Assembly (NCBI RefSeq): GCF_010731895.1 | Contig: NZ_AP022596.1 | Coordinates: 5,146,001-5,210,000, forward strand | DNA length: 64,000 nt | Direction of reading: 5' to 3' | Source: Mycolicibacterium helvum | Lineage (GTDB): Bacteria; Actinomycetota; Actinomycetes; Mycobacteriales; Mycobacteriaceae | In this document: piece by piece, positions 41,997 through 55,350 of the stretch | Layout: each line of letters opens with the position of its first letter | Numbering within the stretch: position 1 is the first letter of the stretch | Made by a program: the position numbers and the translations under genes | The notes under the pieces: generated by a model | What the model was told of the DNA's origin: nothing | The model's input: the letters and a program-made list of their open reading frames with translations, nothing else | The model's database searches: none

Positions 41997-42568
41997 CGGC
42001 CGGCATCGTCGGCCCGCACCGAATCCTCCACCAGATCCAGCACCGCCGAGAGCCGCTGGGGATCTTCGCCCGCGGCCAGCCGTGCCACCAGCCCGTCGAG
42101 CACCAGGTCCAGATAGACCTGCAAGACATCGCTGGGCACGTCGTCGCGCAGCCTTCCGGCCTGCTTTTGCCTGCGCAGCCGGTCGCTGGTCGCCGCCGAC
42201 AGCTCGGCTGACCGCTCCACCCAGCCCTGCTGGAATACGGGATCGTTGCGCAGCTTGCGCGCGATCTCCAAACGTGTAGCCAGCCAGTCGAATTGATCGG
42301 GCGCGGCGAGCATGTCCCGCATCACCTGGACCAGGCCCTGACGCGAGGCGACCTCGGCCATCCGCTCGGCGTCCTCACGTGCGAGCGCGAAGAACAGGGT
42401 GTCTTTGTCGCGGAAATGATGAAAGATCGCACCGCGTGACAGACCAATGGTCTGCTCCAGGCGGCGCACGGTTGCCTTGTCGTAGCCGTACTCGGCAAAG
42501 CAGTGCCGTGCGCCGTCGAGGATCTGGCGACGGCGGGCCGCCAGATGGTCCTCGCTGACCCGGGGCAC
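41993..42568 (-). CDS. acnR: TetR-family aconitase repressor AcnR
   Basis: 191-residue TetR regulator in the place of Rv1474c, next to acn as in Corynebacterium, where AcnR represses aconitase. The HTH reads ATVRRLEQTIGLSRGAIFHHF then RDKDTLFFALA near residue 32-60. The start is GTG 42568, six bases after the acn stop, so the two genes form one transcript. An AcnR-type palindrome is present upstream of acn at 45454-45469, which supports the assignment. Confidence 0.9.
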   Translation of the reverse strand: MPRVSEDHLAARRRQILDGARHCFAEYGYDKATVRRLEQTIGLSRGAIFHHFRDKDTLFFALAREDAERMAEVASRQGLVQVMRDMLAAPDQFDWLATRLEIARKLRNDPVFQQGWVERSAELSAATSDRLRRQKQAGRLRDDVPSDVLQVYLDLVLDGLVARLAAGEDPQRLSAVLDLVEDSVRADDAGR

Positions 42569-42574
42569 GTGCGG

Positions 42575-45469
<2,895 letters not shown>

Positions 45470-45581
45470 CTAAGCGGGCGGATCGGTGTCCGGCTGCGGT
45501 CAACGGTCCTGGGTGCCAGTCTTGTCTTCCTCGGCGCGTGGTGCCACCCCGGGATGGGGCCGCGAGGTACCGTTTCCGATC

Positions 45582-46145
45582 GTGACGATTCTGCACGCGC
45601 CGACCTTCATCCCGGTGGAGGTGTGTAGCAGTGTGGGGCTGGCCCCCTCGACGCCGGTTGAGCAGTGCCTGGCGGCCGTCAAGGCTGATGTGGCCAAGGA
45701 TGGCGTTGCGGCGCCGGCCGTCGATGTGGCCGGTCTGCGGAAGGTGGTGGCCGCGGCTCAGGAACACGGCATCGACCTGAAGGTCGTCGTGATGGAGAAC
45801 AGCCCGCCGATCGATACCCCCCTTCGCGATATGGCTACCGAGATCGGTCATGCCAACCCCGGTGCCACGGTGTTGGTGCTCAGCCCGGGTTGGGCCGGGA
45901 CCTACAGCACGACCTATGACCGCGTCATCCTCGAGGCGGGCCAGGATGTGGCCAAGACGGCGCCCAATCCGGTGGTCGGCACGCAGGCCTTTGTCGATCA
46001 GTTGCAAACCCCCGATTTCCCCTGGATCGGATTAACGATCACGCTCGTGATCGGGGTGGCTGTGGCGGCCGTTTCGACCCGTGTTCTGCAGCTCTGGGCC
46101 CGGCGTTCGCAAAATGCTGATACCCCGCCTGAGCAGGCTAAATAG
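45582..46145 (+). CDS. Membrane-anchored protein of DUF6676 type (Rv1476-like)
   Basis: 187-residue protein in the place of Rv1476, upstream of ripA. Residues about 1-130 form a soluble domain starting VTILHAPTFIPVEVC. A single membrane helix lies near residues 145-165 (WIGLTITLVIGVAVAAVSTRV), followed by a short charged tail. The start GTG 45582 gives nearly the same length as Rv1476 (186). I assign DUF6676 from memory; the function is unknown. It may be linked to cell-wall hydrolase control because it always precedes ripA. Confidence 0.8.
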   Translation: MTILHAPTFIPVEVCSSVGLAPSTPVEQCLAAVKADVAKDGVAAPAVDVAGLRKVVAAAQEHGIDLKVVVMENSPPIDTPLRDMATEIGHANPGATVLVLSPGWAGTYSTTYDRVILEAGQDVAKTAPNPVVGTQAFVDQLQTPDFPWIGLTITLVIGVAVAAVSTRVLQLWARRSQNADTPPEQAK

Positions 46146-46255
46146 CCTTATCTGGCAAATCGATAAGATTACTTTTCGGCAACATCCCGTAAATGACAAA
46201 CATGTAATTCTTGCCGGAAGTTTCCTCCGCGACAAATGTGACGTACGGTGCAGTT

Positions 46256-46305
46256 GTCGCCATTGTTATTGATGTGACTCATGTGACATCTGTTACTGGC
46301 GTGAC
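46256..46305 (+). promoter_or_regulatory. Array of 9-base direct repeats, MtrA-type sites before ripA
   Basis: GTGAC, GTGAC, GTTAC and GTGAC start at 46274, 46283, 46292 and 46301, exactly 9 bases apart. Weaker copies in phase are GTTAT (46265) and GTCGC (46256), and another GTGAC lies four periods further up (46238). The known MtrA site has two 9-base repeats of the form GTCACAnnn/ATTACAnnn, and ripA is a reported MtrA target. The array lies 31-80 bases before the ripA start. Confidence 0.6.
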
Positions 46306-46335
46306 TGCACGTGGAGCAGAGGAGACCAGGGTCAG

Positions 46336-47793
46336 ATGAGACGTTCCCATCGCGCCTCGCTTGTCCGGCCGGCCATCCGCATCACCAAGCCGATAGGCCC
46401 GTTGGCGCTCAGCGTCGCCATGACGCTGACCACGCCCGGACTGGCCCACGCCGAACCCGGGCCCGGCCCCAACACGATCGCCGGCCTGATCGCCGACGTC
46501 GCCGACGCCAACCAGAGGCTGCAGGACATCGGCGCCAAGGTGCAGGCCGAGCAGGAAAGCGTCAACAAAGCACTCGTCGACGTCCAGACCGCACGGGACG
46601 CGGCGGCTGCCGCGAGTGCACAGGTGGACGCCAGCGCGGCGGCCGTCAAGGACGCCAACGCCGCAATTGCCGACGCACAGAAGCGATTCGACGAGTTCGC
46701 GGTGGCGGCCTATATGAATGGACCGTCAGCGTCGCTGTTGATGGCGTCAACTCCCGAGGACATCATCTCCACCGCATCGGCCAACCAGGCGCTGGCGCTG
46801 AGCTCCGAACAGGTGATGACCGACCTGCAGCGTGCCCGCACCGAGCAGGTCAACAAGGAGTCCGCCGCACGGCTGGCGAAAGAGAAGGCCGACCAGGCCG
46901 TCGCTGACGCCGAAGCCAGCCAGCAATCGGCGGTCTCGGCGCTGACCCAGGCACAGAAGACGTTCGGCGACCAGCAGGCCGAGATCAACCGGCTGGCCGC
47001 TGAGCGCAAAACGGCTCAGGACAAGCTCGACGCCGCCCGCCAGTGGTCGGGACCGGCGAATTCACCTGCCGCCGTGCCGCAGTCGGCGGCGACCGGCCCG
47101 GCGACCCCGGGGGATCGCTGGGATCCGGCCGCGCCGGGCTCGCCCAAGGCTCCCGACGCGGGCAAGGTCCCGCCCTACGGCAGTGCTTCGGAATGGGACA
47201 CCACCCTGCCGATGGTGCCCAGCGCCTTCGTCTCCGGCGACCCGATCCAGATCATCAACGCCGTGCTGCAGATCTCGTCGTCATCGCTGAACGCGACCAA
47301 GCAGATGGGCAAGAGCTTCCTGCAGAAGCTGGGCATCCTGAAGCCCGACGACACCGGGATCACCAACGGCGCGATTCCTTACGTCTACGGCGCCCAGGCC
47401 TCGGAATACGTCATCAAACGCGCCAGCTCACAAATGGGTGTGCCGTACTCCTGGGGTGGCGGGACCGCCACCGGCCCCAGTAACGGCATCGACAGCGGCG
47501 CCGGCACAGTCGGGTTCGACTGCTCAGGGCTGATCCTCTACGCATTCGCGGGCGTCGGCATCAAGCTGCCGCACTACTCGGGATCGCAATACAACATGGG
47601 CCGCAAGATCCCGTCGTCCCAGATGCGCCGCGGCGACGTGATCTTCTACGGTCCCGGCGGTAGCCAGCACGTGACCCTCTACCTGGGCCAGGGCCAAATG
47701 CTCGAGGCTCCCTACACCGGCTCGAACGTGAAGATCTCGCCGGTGCGCACCAGCGGCATGACACCGTACGTCATCCGCTACATCGAGTACTGA
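46336..47793 (+). CDS. ripA: Peptidoglycan endopeptidase RipA
   Basis: Secreted NlpC/P60 hydrolase that cuts the peptide stems of peptidoglycan during septum splitting. The 485-residue precursor has a signal peptide ending GLAHA-E near residue 39. A long alanine-rich coiled coil (about 45-235) is followed by a Pro-rich linker and the C-terminal P60 domain. The catalytic Cys is in VGFDCSGLILYAF and the His in SQHVTLYLGQGQ. The coiled coil acts as autoinhibitory or targeting region in homologues. It starts at ATG 46336 with GGAGACC upstream and is followed by ripB. Confidence 0.96.
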   Translation: MRRSHRASLVRPAIRITKPIGPLALSVAMTLTTPGLAHAEPGPGPNTIAGLIADVADANQRLQDIGAKVQAEQESVNKALVDVQTARDAAAAASAQVDASAAAVKDANAAIADAQKRFDEFAVAAYMNGPSASLLMASTPEDIISTASANQALALSSEQVMTDLQRARTEQVNKESAARLAKEKADQAVADAEASQQSAVSALTQAQKTFGDQQAEINRLAAERKTAQDKLDAARQWSGPANSPAAVPQSAATGPATPGDRWDPAAPGSPKAPDAGKVPPYGSASEWDTTLPMVPSAFVSGDPIQIINAVLQISSSSLNATKQMGKSFLQKLGILKPDDTGITNGAIPYVYGAQASEYVIKRASSQMGVPYSWGGGTATGPSNGIDSGAGTVGFDCSGLILYAFAGVGIKLPHYSGSQYNMGRKIPSSQMRRGDVIFYGPGGSQHVTLYLGQGQMLEAPYTGSNVKISPVRTSGMTPYVIRYIEY

Positions 47794-47819
47794 GTTCAGT
47801 TTGTACAGGAGTTTTCCCT

Positions 47820-48509
47820 ATGTCTCGCAATAGATCTCGACGACTCTTGGTCGGGACGGTCCTGACGGCACTGACGCTGGCGCTTGGGCTTGCCAGTCCG
47901 GCGAATGCCGATCCGGGCGAGTGGGATCCGACATTGCCCAAGCTCCTGAGTGCGGGCGCTCCCGGCGACCCGCTTGCAATGGCCAACGCCTCACTGCAAG
48001 TCACCGCGCAGGCGACGCAGGCGACCATGGACCTGGGCCGCAAGTTTCTGGCCGGCCTCGGCTTCGGTGGGTCACCGTCCGCGCTGGCCGGTGGGCGGGT
48101 CCGCGGGCCGCAGGCCATCGAGTACGTGATCGCCCGCGGCGCCTCACAGCAGGGCGTGCCCTACTCCTGGGGTGGCGGCGCGATCAACGGACCCAGCGCC
48201 GGTGTGGAAGAGGACGCCGGCAAGGTCGGCTATGACTGCTCGGGTTTCACCCGCTACGCCTTCGCGGGCGTGGGTGTGCAGATTCCCAAGTATTCCGGTG
48301 ACCAGTACAACGCCGGCAGGCACATCCCGCCGTCGCAGGCCAAACGCGGCGATCTGATCTTCTATGGACCGGGCGGGACCCAGCACGTCACCATCTATCT
48401 GGGCAACGGGCAGATGCTCGAGGCGTCGTCGGCAGCCGGTCACGTGACCGTCAGCCCCGTCCGTACCGCGGGCATGACGCCCTACCTGACGCGCATCATC
48501 GAGACCTAG
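47820..48509 (+). CDS. ripB: Peptidoglycan endopeptidase RipB
   Basis: Smaller secreted NlpC/P60 enzyme, 229 residues. It has a signal peptide ending SPANA-D near residue 30, then a P60 domain without the coiled coil of RipA. Catalytic residues are the Cys in VGYDCSGFTRYAF and the His in TQHVTIYLGNGQ. It starts at ATG 47820, 26 bases after ripA, with AGGAG about eight bases upstream. It shares a transcript with ripA, and two strong hairpins separate it from moxR1. Confidence 0.96.
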   Translation: MSRNRSRRLLVGTVLTALTLALGLASPANADPGEWDPTLPKLLSAGAPGDPLAMANASLQVTAQATQATMDLGRKFLAGLGFGGSPSALAGGRVRGPQAIEYVIARGASQQGVPYSWGGGAINGPSAGVEEDAGKVGYDCSGFTRYAFAGVGVQIPKYSGDQYNAGRHIPPSQAKRGDLIFYGPGGTQHVTIYLGNGQMLEASSAAGHVTVSPVRTAGMTPYLTRIIET

Positions 48510-48518
48510 CCGAGAGCA

Positions 48519-48555
48519 TCCGTCGACGCGCCAGCGAACGGGGCACGTCGACGGA
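48519..48555 (+). repeat. Inverted repeat after ripB
   Basis: TCCGTCGACG (48519-48528) and CGTCGACGGA (48546-48555) form a 10-base stem with a 17-base loop, starting 10 bases after the ripB stop. No U tract follows. It may end or stabilise the ripAB message. Confidence 0.45.
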
Positions 48556-48575
48556 TCTCAGAACGCCTGGAATAG

Positions 48576-48606
48576 TTGTGAGCGGGCACCGAGGTGCCCG
48601 CTACAA
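48576..48606 (+). promoter_or_regulatory. Strong hairpin in moxR1 leader
   Basis: AGCGGGCACC-GA-GGTGCCCGCT (48581-48602) is a perfect 10-base dyad, extended by TTGT/ACAA with one bulge. It ends about 22 bases before the moxR1 start, just ahead of the ribosome site GGAGGAAG. It could be a processing, attenuation or protein-binding element. Confidence 0.5.
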
Positions 48607-48628
48607 CCAACAGCTGTGGAGGAAGTCG

Positions 48629-49747
48629 ATGACGTCACCAGGTGGGTCGCCCGCAGGCCCCGGAGCGTTTGCCGGACCGGCCGGAGCCCCGGCCACCCCG
48701 CCGTCCGGCGGCAACGGTCTGGCCGGTGAGGTGAACACCCTGGAGCGGGCGATCTTCGAGGTCAAGCGCATCATCGTCGGCCAGGACCAGCTCGTCGAGC
48801 GCATCCTGGTCGGGCTGCTGGCCAAGGGCCACGTGCTGCTCGAAGGTGTCCCCGGCGTCGCCAAGACGCTGGCGGTCGAGACCTTCGCCAAGGTGGTCGG
48901 CGGCACCTTCGCCCGTATCCAGTTCACCCCCGACCTGGTGCCCACCGACATCATCGGTACCCGCATCTACCGGCAGGGGCGGGAGGAGTTCGACATCGAA
49001 CTCGGGCCCGTCGTGGTGAACTTCCTGCTGGCCGACGAGATCAACCGCGCCCCGGCAAAGGTCCAGTCGGCGCTGCTGGAGGTCATGGCCGAACGCAAGA
49101 TCTCGATCGGCGGCAAGACCTATGAACTGCCCAAGCCGTTCCTGGTGATGGCGACCCAGAACCCGATCGAGAACGAGGGCGTCTACCCCCTGCCAGAGGC
49201 CCAGCGCGACCGCTTCCTGTTCAAGATCAACGTGGATTACCCGTCGCCGGAGGAAGAGCGCGAGATCATCTACCGGATGGGTGTCACCCCGCCGGAGCCC
49301 AAGCAGATCCTCGAAACCGGCGACCTGCTGCGTCTGCAGAACGTCGCTGCCAACAACTTCGTCCACCACGCGCTGGTGGACTACGTGGTCCGGGTTGTCA
49401 CCGCGACGCGGCGGCCCGAGCAGTTCGGCCTCAACGACGTGAAGTCCTGGATCGCGTTCGGTGCCTCGCCGCGCGCGTCGCTCGGCATCATCGCTGCCGC
49501 CCGCGCCCTGGCGCTGGTGCGCGGTCGCGACTATGTCATCCCGCAGGACGTCATCGATGTGATCCCCGACGTGCTCCGCCACCGGCTGGTGCTCACCTAC
49601 GACGCGCTCGCCGATGACATCAAGGCGGAGACGGTGATCAACCGAATTCTGCAGACGGTTGCGCTGCCCCAGGTCAATGCCGTTCCGCAGCAAGGACATT
49701 CCGTCCCGCCGGTGGTTCCCGCCGGGGCGGGTGCCAACGGTCGGTGA
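48629..49747 (+). CDS. moxR1: MoxR-type AAA+ ATPase
   Basis: 372-residue AAA+ chaperone of the MoxR family (Rv1479). The first 45 residues are Gly/Pro/Ala-rich. Walker A is LLEGVPGVAKTLAVET near residue 74, Walker B is NFLLADEINRAPAKVQSALL near 135, and the sensor region is LVMATQNPIENEGVYPLPEAQ near 175. It works with the DUF58 and VWA proteins encoded next, likely remodelling or inserting cofactors into partners. ATG 48629 is chosen for its GGAGGAAG ribosome site. It overlaps the next gene as GTGA. Confidence 0.95.
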   Translation: MTSPGGSPAGPGAFAGPAGAPATPPSGGNGLAGEVNTLERAIFEVKRIIVGQDQLVERILVGLLAKGHVLLEGVPGVAKTLAVETFAKVVGGTFARIQFTPDLVPTDIIGTRIYRQGREEFDIELGPVVVNFLLADEINRAPAKVQSALLEVMAERKISIGGKTYELPKPFLVMATQNPIENEGVYPLPEAQRDRFLFKINVDYPSPEEEREIIYRMGVTPPEPKQILETGDLLRLQNVAANNFVHHALVDYVVRVVTATRRPEQFGLNDVKSWIAFGASPRASLGIIAAARALALVRGRDYVIPQDVIDVIPDVLRHRLVLTYDALADDIKAETVINRILQTVALPQVNAVPQQGHSVPPVVPAGAGANGR

Positions 49748-50688
49748 GCGACTCGCAAACCATCCACCCGCCGTCGTTCCAGCGTGGTGAGATCGGTGAC
49801 GCCAAGCTCTCGGCGGCGCTGCGCACCCTCGAGCTGACGATCAAGCGCAAGCTCGACGGTGTGCTCCACGGTGACCATCTGGGCCTGATTCCCGGGCCCG
49901 GGTCCGAACCCGGGGATTCGCGCATCTACCAACCGGGCGACGATGTGCGCCGGATGGACTGGTCGGTCACCGCACGCACGCAGGTCCCGCACGTGCGGCA
50001 GATGATCGCCGACCGGGAGTTGGAGACCTGGCTGGTGGTCGACATGTCGGCCAGCCTCGACTTCGGCACCACCGGCTGCGAGAAGCGCGACCTGGCGGTG
50101 GCTGCCGCGGCCGCGATCACCTACCTCAACAGCGGCGGTGGCAACCGCCTCGGCGCGATCATCGCCAACGGCGACCAGATCACCCGCGTGCCGGCCCTGT
50201 CCGGCCGCAACCACGAGCAGACGATGCTGCGGACCATTGCCACCATGCCGAAGGCGCCACCCGGAGTGCGCGGAGATTTGTCCGCCGCCATCGATGCGCT
50301 GCGCCGGCCCGAGCGCCGCCGCGGCATGGCCGTGGTGATCAGTGACTTCCTCGGCCCGATCACCTGGATGCGTCCGCTGCGCGCGATCGCCGCCCGCCAC
50401 GAAGTCCTCGGCATCGAGGTGCTCGATCCGCGCGACGTCGAACTGCCCCCGGTCGGTGATGTGATCCTGCAGGACACCGAATCCGGTGCCACCCGTGAGT
50501 TCACCATCGACGAGCAGCTGCGCGACGACTTCGCCCGCGCCGCCGCCGTGCACCGCGAGGAGGTGGCGCGCACCTTCCGCCGCTGCGGCGCGCCGATGAT
50601 GACCCTGCGCACCGACCGCGACTGGATCGCCGACATCGTGCGGTTCGTCGCGTCCCGTCGCCGCGGCGCCATGGCGGGCCGCCAATGA
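49744..50688 (+). CDS. DUF58 protein, MoxR partner
   Basis: 314-residue protein in the place of Rv1480. The DUF58 signature is [20 protein letters not shown] near residue 58-77, and a VWA-like core follows with [11 protein letters not shown] near 100 and [11 protein letters not shown] near 195. No membrane helix is seen. The start GTG 49744 overlaps moxR1, and the stop overlaps the next gene as ATGA. It is a standard member of MoxR operons, probably an adaptor of the ATPase. Confidence 0.93.
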   Translation: MSDSQTIHPPSFQRGEIGDAKLSAALRTLELTIKRKLDGVLHGDHLGLIPGPGSEPGDSRIYQPGDDVRRMDWSVTARTQVPHVRQMIADRELETWLVVDMSASLDFGTTGCEKRDLAVAAAAAITYLNSGGGNRLGAIIANGDQITRVPALSGRNHEQTMLRTIATMPKAPPGVRGDLSAAIDALRRPERRRGMAVVISDFLGPITWMRPLRAIAARHEVLGIEVLDPRDVELPPVGDVILQDTESGATREFTIDEQLRDDFARAAAVHREEVARTFRRCGAPMMTLRTDRDWIADIVRFVASRRRGAMAGRQ

Positions 50689-51692
50689 CCTTCCCGTTGC
50701 TCGGGCCGATGACGCTGTCTGGCTTCGAACACCCGTGGTTTTTTCTTTTCCTGCTTGTCATCGCGGGACTGGTCGGGCTCTACGTCGTCGTGCAGTACGC
50801 CCGGCAGAAGCGGGTCCTGCGGTTCGCCAACATGGAACTGCTGGAAACCGTTGCGCCCAAACGGCCCAACCGGTGGCGGCATCTGTCGGCGATCCTGCTG
50901 ATCGCCTCGCTGGTGCTGCTGACCATCGCGATGGCCGGGCCGACCCACGATGTGCGGATCCCACGCAACCGTGCCGTGGTGATGCTGACCATCGACGTCT
51001 CGCAGTCGATGCGCGCCACCGACGTCGAGCCCAGCCGGTTGGCTGCCGCGCAGGAGGCCGCCAAACAGTTCGCCGACCAGCTCACCCCCGGCATCAACCT
51101 GGGCCTGATCGCCTATGCCGGCACGGCCACCGTGCTGGTGTCGCCGACCACCAACCGCGAGGCCACCAAGAACGCGATCGACAAGCTGCAACTGGCTGAC
51201 CGCACGGCCACCGGCGAGGCGATCTTCACCTCACTGCAGGCCATCGCGACCGTCGGCGCCGTCATCGGTGGCGGCGACACCCCACCGCCGGCTCGCATCG
51301 TGCTGATGTCCGACGGCAAGGAGACGGTGCCGTCCAACCCGGACAATCCGAAGGGCGCATTCACTGCCGCCCGGACGGCCAAGGATCAGGGCGTGCCGAT
51401 CTCGACGGTGTCGTTCGGCACACCGTACGGATATGTCGAGATCAATGACCAACGCCAGCCGGTCCCCGTCGATGACGAGATGCTCAAGAAGATCGCGGAT
51501 CTCTCCGGCGGCAACGCCTACACCGCATCGAGTCTGCAGCAGCTCAAAGAGGTTTTCACCTCGCTGCAGGACCAGATCGGCTACGAGACCATCAAGGGTG
51601 AGGCCAGCACCGGCTGGCTGCGCCTGGGTGCGCTGGTGCTGGCCGTCGCCGCACTGTCCGCGCTGCTGATCAACCGGCGCCTGCCGGGCTGA
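50685..51692 (+). CDS. Membrane VWA-domain protein (BatA/Rv1481-like)
   Basis: 335-residue protein with two N-terminal membrane helices (about residues 17-35 and 62-80), a VWA domain and a C-terminal helix near 310-328. The metal-ion site is [14 protein letters not shown] near residue 98 with the Thr in [13 protein letters not shown] and the Asp in [12 protein letters not shown]. It is the third part of the MoxR1-DUF58-VWA unit and overlaps it by four bases. It probably acts at the cell envelope. Confidence 0.93.
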   Translation: MTFPLLGPMTLSGFEHPWFFLFLLVIAGLVGLYVVVQYARQKRVLRFANMELLETVAPKRPNRWRHLSAILLIASLVLLTIAMAGPTHDVRIPRNRAVVMLTIDVSQSMRATDVEPSRLAAAQEAAKQFADQLTPGINLGLIAYAGTATVLVSPTTNREATKNAIDKLQLADRTATGEAIFTSLQAIATVGAVIGGGDTPPPARIVLMSDGKETVPSNPDNPKGAFTAARTAKDQGVPISTVSFGTPYGYVEINDQRQPVPVDDEMLKKIADLSGGNAYTASSLQQLKEVFTSLQDQIGYETIKGEASTGWLRLGALVLAVAALSALLINRRLPG

Positions 51693-51703
51693 TGCCGCTC
51701 GGT

Positions 51704-51758
51704 TCGATTTCGCCGGGGCGGTGTCGATTTCGGCACGAGGAACCGCAGGCACTAAGTT
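51704..51758 (+). promoter_or_regulatory. fabG1-inhA promoter with direct repeat
   Basis: TCGATTTCG occurs at 51704-51712 and 51724-51732, 20 bases apart. A -10-like TAAGTT (51753-51758) ends seven bases before ATG 51766, so the transcript may be leaderless or nearly so. The repeat could be a regulator site; none is proven. Confidence 0.45.
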
Positions 51759-51765
51759 GGCGTGA

Positions 51766-52530
<765 letters not shown>

Positions 52531-52571
52531 GCCCCCGACAGCACAGCGCCACTAAGGAGATAAGGACTGAT

Positions 52572-53381
52572 ATGACAGGGTTTCTCGAAGGCAAGCGCAT
52601 CCTCGTCACGGGGATCATCACCGACTCGTCGATCGCGTTCTACATCGCCAAGGTCGCTCAGGAGGCCGGTGCCGAACTGGTGCTCACCGGTTTCGACCGG
52701 ATGAAGCTGATCCAGCGGATCGCCGACCGGCTCCCGGAGAAGGCGCCGCTGCTCGAACTCGACGTGCAGAACGAAAAGCATCTCGACACGCTGGCCGACC
52801 GCGTCTCTGAGGTCATCGGCGAGGGCAACAAGCTCGACGGGGTGGTGCACTCCATCGGCTTCATGCCGCAGACCGGAATGGGTATCAATCCGTTCTTCGA
52901 CGCGCCGTACGAGGATGTTGCCAAGGGTATCCACATCTCGGCGTTCTCCTACGCTTCGCTGGCGAAAGCCGTGCTGCCCATCATGAATCCCGGTGGCGGC
53001 ATCGTCGGCATGGACTTCGACCCGACCCGGGCAATGCCGGCCTACAACTGGATGACCGTCGCCAAGAGCGCACTGGAATCGGTCAACCGATTCGTCGCCC
53101 GTGAAGCTGGCAAGGTCGGTGTGCGATCCAATCTCGTTGCTGCGGGCCCGATCCGGACCTTGGCGATGAGTGCCATCGTCGGTGGTGCGCTCGGTGAAGA
53201 AGCCGGTGCTCAGATGAAGCTGCTCGAAGAGGGCTGGGATCAGCGTGCCCCGCTGGGCTGGAACATGAAGGACCCGACGCCGGTCGCCAAGACGGTGTGC
53301 GCGCTGCTGTCGGATTGGCTGCCGGCCACCACTGGCACCGTCATCTTCGCCGACGGCGGCGCCAGCACCCAGCTGCTCTAA
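52572..53381 (+). CDS. inhA: Enoyl-ACP reductase InhA
   Basis: NADH-dependent reductase of FAS-II and the target of isoniazid and ethionamide. It has exactly 269 residues as in M. tuberculosis. It has [14 protein letters not shown] near residue 14, Ser94 in [12 protein letters not shown], Tyr158 in [11 protein letters not shown] and Lys165. Thr266, a known phosphorylation site, is kept near the C-terminus (GGASTQLL). Ser94 and Ile21 are in the susceptible state. The start ATG 52572 is preceded by AAGGA. Confidence 0.98.
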   Translation: MTGFLEGKRILVTGIITDSSIAFYIAKVAQEAGAELVLTGFDRMKLIQRIADRLPEKAPLLELDVQNEKHLDTLADRVSEVIGEGNKLDGVVHSIGFMPQTGMGINPFFDAPYEDVAKGIHISAFSYASLAKAVLPIMNPGGGIVGMDFDPTRAMPAYNWMTVAKSALESVNRFVAREAGKVGVRSNLVAAGPIRTLAMSAIVGGALGEEAGAQMKLLEEGWDQRAPLGWNMKDPTPVAKTVCALLSDWLPATTGTVIFADGGASTQLL

Positions 53382-53397
53382 GGGCCACGTCATCACC

Positions 53398-54444
53398 ATG
53401 TTTGACGCACTCCTCATCCTCTCGTTTGGCGGACCGGAGGGCCCCGAACAGGTGATGCCGTTCCTGGAGAACGTCACTCGCGGCCGCGGGATACCACCCG
53501 AGCGCCTGACCGCGGTCGCCGAGCACTACCTGCACTTCGGCGGCGTCTCACCGATCAACGGCATCAACCGCGCCCTGATCGACGAGATCCGCGCCGAGCT
53601 CGCCGAGCGCGGTGAACAACTACCGGTGTACTTCGGCAACCGCAACTGGCATCCGCTCGTCGAGGACACCGTTGCCGCAATGACTTCGGCCGGCGTGCGC
53701 CGCGCCGCGGTGTTCACCACCTCGGCCTGGGGTGGCTATTCGGGCTGCGCCCAGTACCAGGAGGACATCGTCCGCGCACGGGCCGCCGTCGGCGACGGTG
53801 CCCCGGAATTGGTGAAGGTGCGCCAGTTCTTCGACCATCCGCTGCTGGTGGCGATGTTCGCCGACGCCATTGCGGACGCCGCCGCCACGCTGCCGGCCTC
53901 GGTGCGCGCCGACGCCAGGCTGGTGTTCACCGCTCATTCGATACCGCTGCGCGCCGCCGACCGGTGCGGGCCGGATCTGTATGCCCGCCAGGTCCATTAC
54001 GCCGCCGCCCTGGTGGCAGCTGCCGCCGGCTACCCGGACTATGACGTGGTCTGGCAATCCCGGTCCGGACCACCCCAGGTTCCGTGGCTGGAACCCGATG
54101 TCGGCGACCATCTCTCGGCGCTTGCGGCATCGGGTACGAAAGCCGTGCTGGTCTGTCCGGTGGGGTTCGTTGCCGACCACATCGAGGTGGTGTGGGACCT
54201 GGACAACGAATTACGGCAGCAGGCCGACGAACTCGGGATCGCATTGGCCCGCGCGTCGACTCCTAACGCGCAGCGCCGCTTCGCCCAACTGGTCCTCGAC
54301 CTCGTCGACGAGGTGCGCGATGGCCGCGAACCCGCGAGGGTGATTGGCGCCGAGCCGGTTCCGGGCTACGGAGCCAGCGTGGACGGCCGGTTCTGCACCA
54401 ACGAATGCGCAATCAGTGCCAGGCCGAGTGCAGGATCGCGGTGA
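53398..54444 (+). CDS. hemH: Ferrochelatase (coproporphyrin/protoporphyrin type)
   Basis: Inserts iron into porphyrin late in haem synthesis; actinobacteria generally use coproporphyrin III. It has 348 residues in the place of Rv1485. Motifs are [21 protein letters not shown] near the start, [12 protein letters not shown] near 48, [15 protein letters not shown] with the metal-site His near 180, and [20 protein letters not shown] near 260. The C-terminal FCTNEC fits the 2Fe-2S binding known for mycobacterial enzymes. It lies 16 bases after inhA and overlaps the converging gene by 32 bases. Confidence 0.96.
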   Translation: MFDALLILSFGGPEGPEQVMPFLENVTRGRGIPPERLTAVAEHYLHFGGVSPINGINRALIDEIRAELAERGEQLPVYFGNRNWHPLVEDTVAAMTSAGVRRAAVFTTSAWGGYSGCAQYQEDIVRARAAVGDGAPELVKVRQFFDHPLLVAMFADAIADAAATLPASVRADARLVFTAHSIPLRAADRCGPDLYARQVHYAAALVAAAAGYPDYDVVWQSRSGPPQVPWLEPDVGDHLSALAASGTKAVLVCPVGFVADHIEVVWDLDNELRQQADELGIALARASTPNAQRRFAQLVLDLVDEVRDGREPARVIGAEPVPGYGASVDGRFCTNECAISARPSAGSR

Positions 54445-55273
54445 CCGCGGCGATCCGCGCGGAGCGCACGATCGATGCCAGCGGCCGCAGCGCATCGTTG
54501 GCGATCTGAGCCTCCGACGCGCTCTGGGTGCCGATCGGCATCAATCCCGAACTGACCGTGATGATCGCGTCGACGTGTGCGGCATTCTCCAGCACCCGAA
54601 GCGCCCGCGTCGGAGCGTGATCGGGGGCCCGGTGATGCCTGCCGGTTTCCAGCACCTGTTCGACGAGTCCGCGCGGGTCGTCGATGCCGCCGGCGGCGCC
54701 GAGCTGCAGGGCGCCAAGCGCGTCGGCGGCCGATCGCACCGCTGAACGCAGGGTGTACTCCGCCTCACCGAGGTCGAGGTGGTCGACCACCGGGGCCCCG
54801 GGCAGCGAGTACACGGTCCACGACAGCGCGCACAGCTCGGGCACCCGGTCGCAGTCGGGCAGTTCGTCGTCGACGTCGTCGTACTCGAAATCGGGGACCA
54901 GGCCGATGGTGTCGCCGGCCGGGCTGGTGACGATGATCGCCTCACCGGAGGCCAGCGCGTCGCGCTGGAACTGGGTGCCGGCCGCCAGTCCGCGGACGTC
55001 GCCAGGGACGGGTAGCGCGACGCTGATCGCGGGGGGCCGGGCATCGATCGAGCGGCCGGCGACCGTCCGTAGCGTCTGCAACAGCGACACCGCGCCGGCA
55101 TCGTCGACATCTGGCCAGGGCAGGCCGGTGCGGCCAGCCGCGACGGAATCGTACGCGGTCACCGAATGCGTTGGTGCCCAAGCAGATAACGCGTCGAGGA
55201 CGTCGTCGGGCGCGGCTTGGCCGGCGAGCCAGGCATTGGCCCACAAGGACAGTGAAACACTCGGGCACCACAT
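54413..55273 (-). CDS. Conserved protein of unknown function (Rv1486c-like)
   Basis: 286-residue protein close in length to Rv1486c (288). It begins [20 protein letters not shown] and shows segments such as [35 protein letters not shown], and the acidic [19 protein letters not shown]. No catalytic motif or membrane helix is recognised. ATG 55273 is chosen; the frame upstream lacks coding character. It is divergent from the nfeD gene across 77 bases and overlaps hemH at the 3' end. Confidence 0.8.
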   Translation of the reverse strand: MWCPSVSLSLWANAWLAGQAAPDDVLDALSAWAPTHSVTAYDSVAAGRTGLPWPDVDDAGAVSLLQTLRTVAGRSIDARPPAISVALPVPGDVRGLAAGTQFQRDALASGEAIIVTSPAGDTIGLVPDFEYDDVDDELPDCDRVPELCALSWTVYSLPGAPVVDHLDLGEAEYTLRSAVRSAADALGALQLGAAGGIDDPRGLVEQVLETGRHHRAPDHAPTRALRVLENAAHVDAIITVSSGLMPIGTQSASEAQIANDALRPLASIVRSARIAAVTAILHSAWH

Positions 55274-55350
55274 GATGCTCGCAGTGTAGTGGTTCGTCGG
55301 TGAACCGGCTTTCCACAACCGCCCCTCGGCCTGCCGCGTATCCTGGCGGC

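Noticed and set aside
46146..46335. Cyclic-di-AMP (ydaO) riboswitch in the ripA leader
   Set aside because: Such riboswitches precede some actinobacterial cell-wall hydrolase genes, but the conserved core sequences are not seen here; the 9-base repeats point to a protein site.
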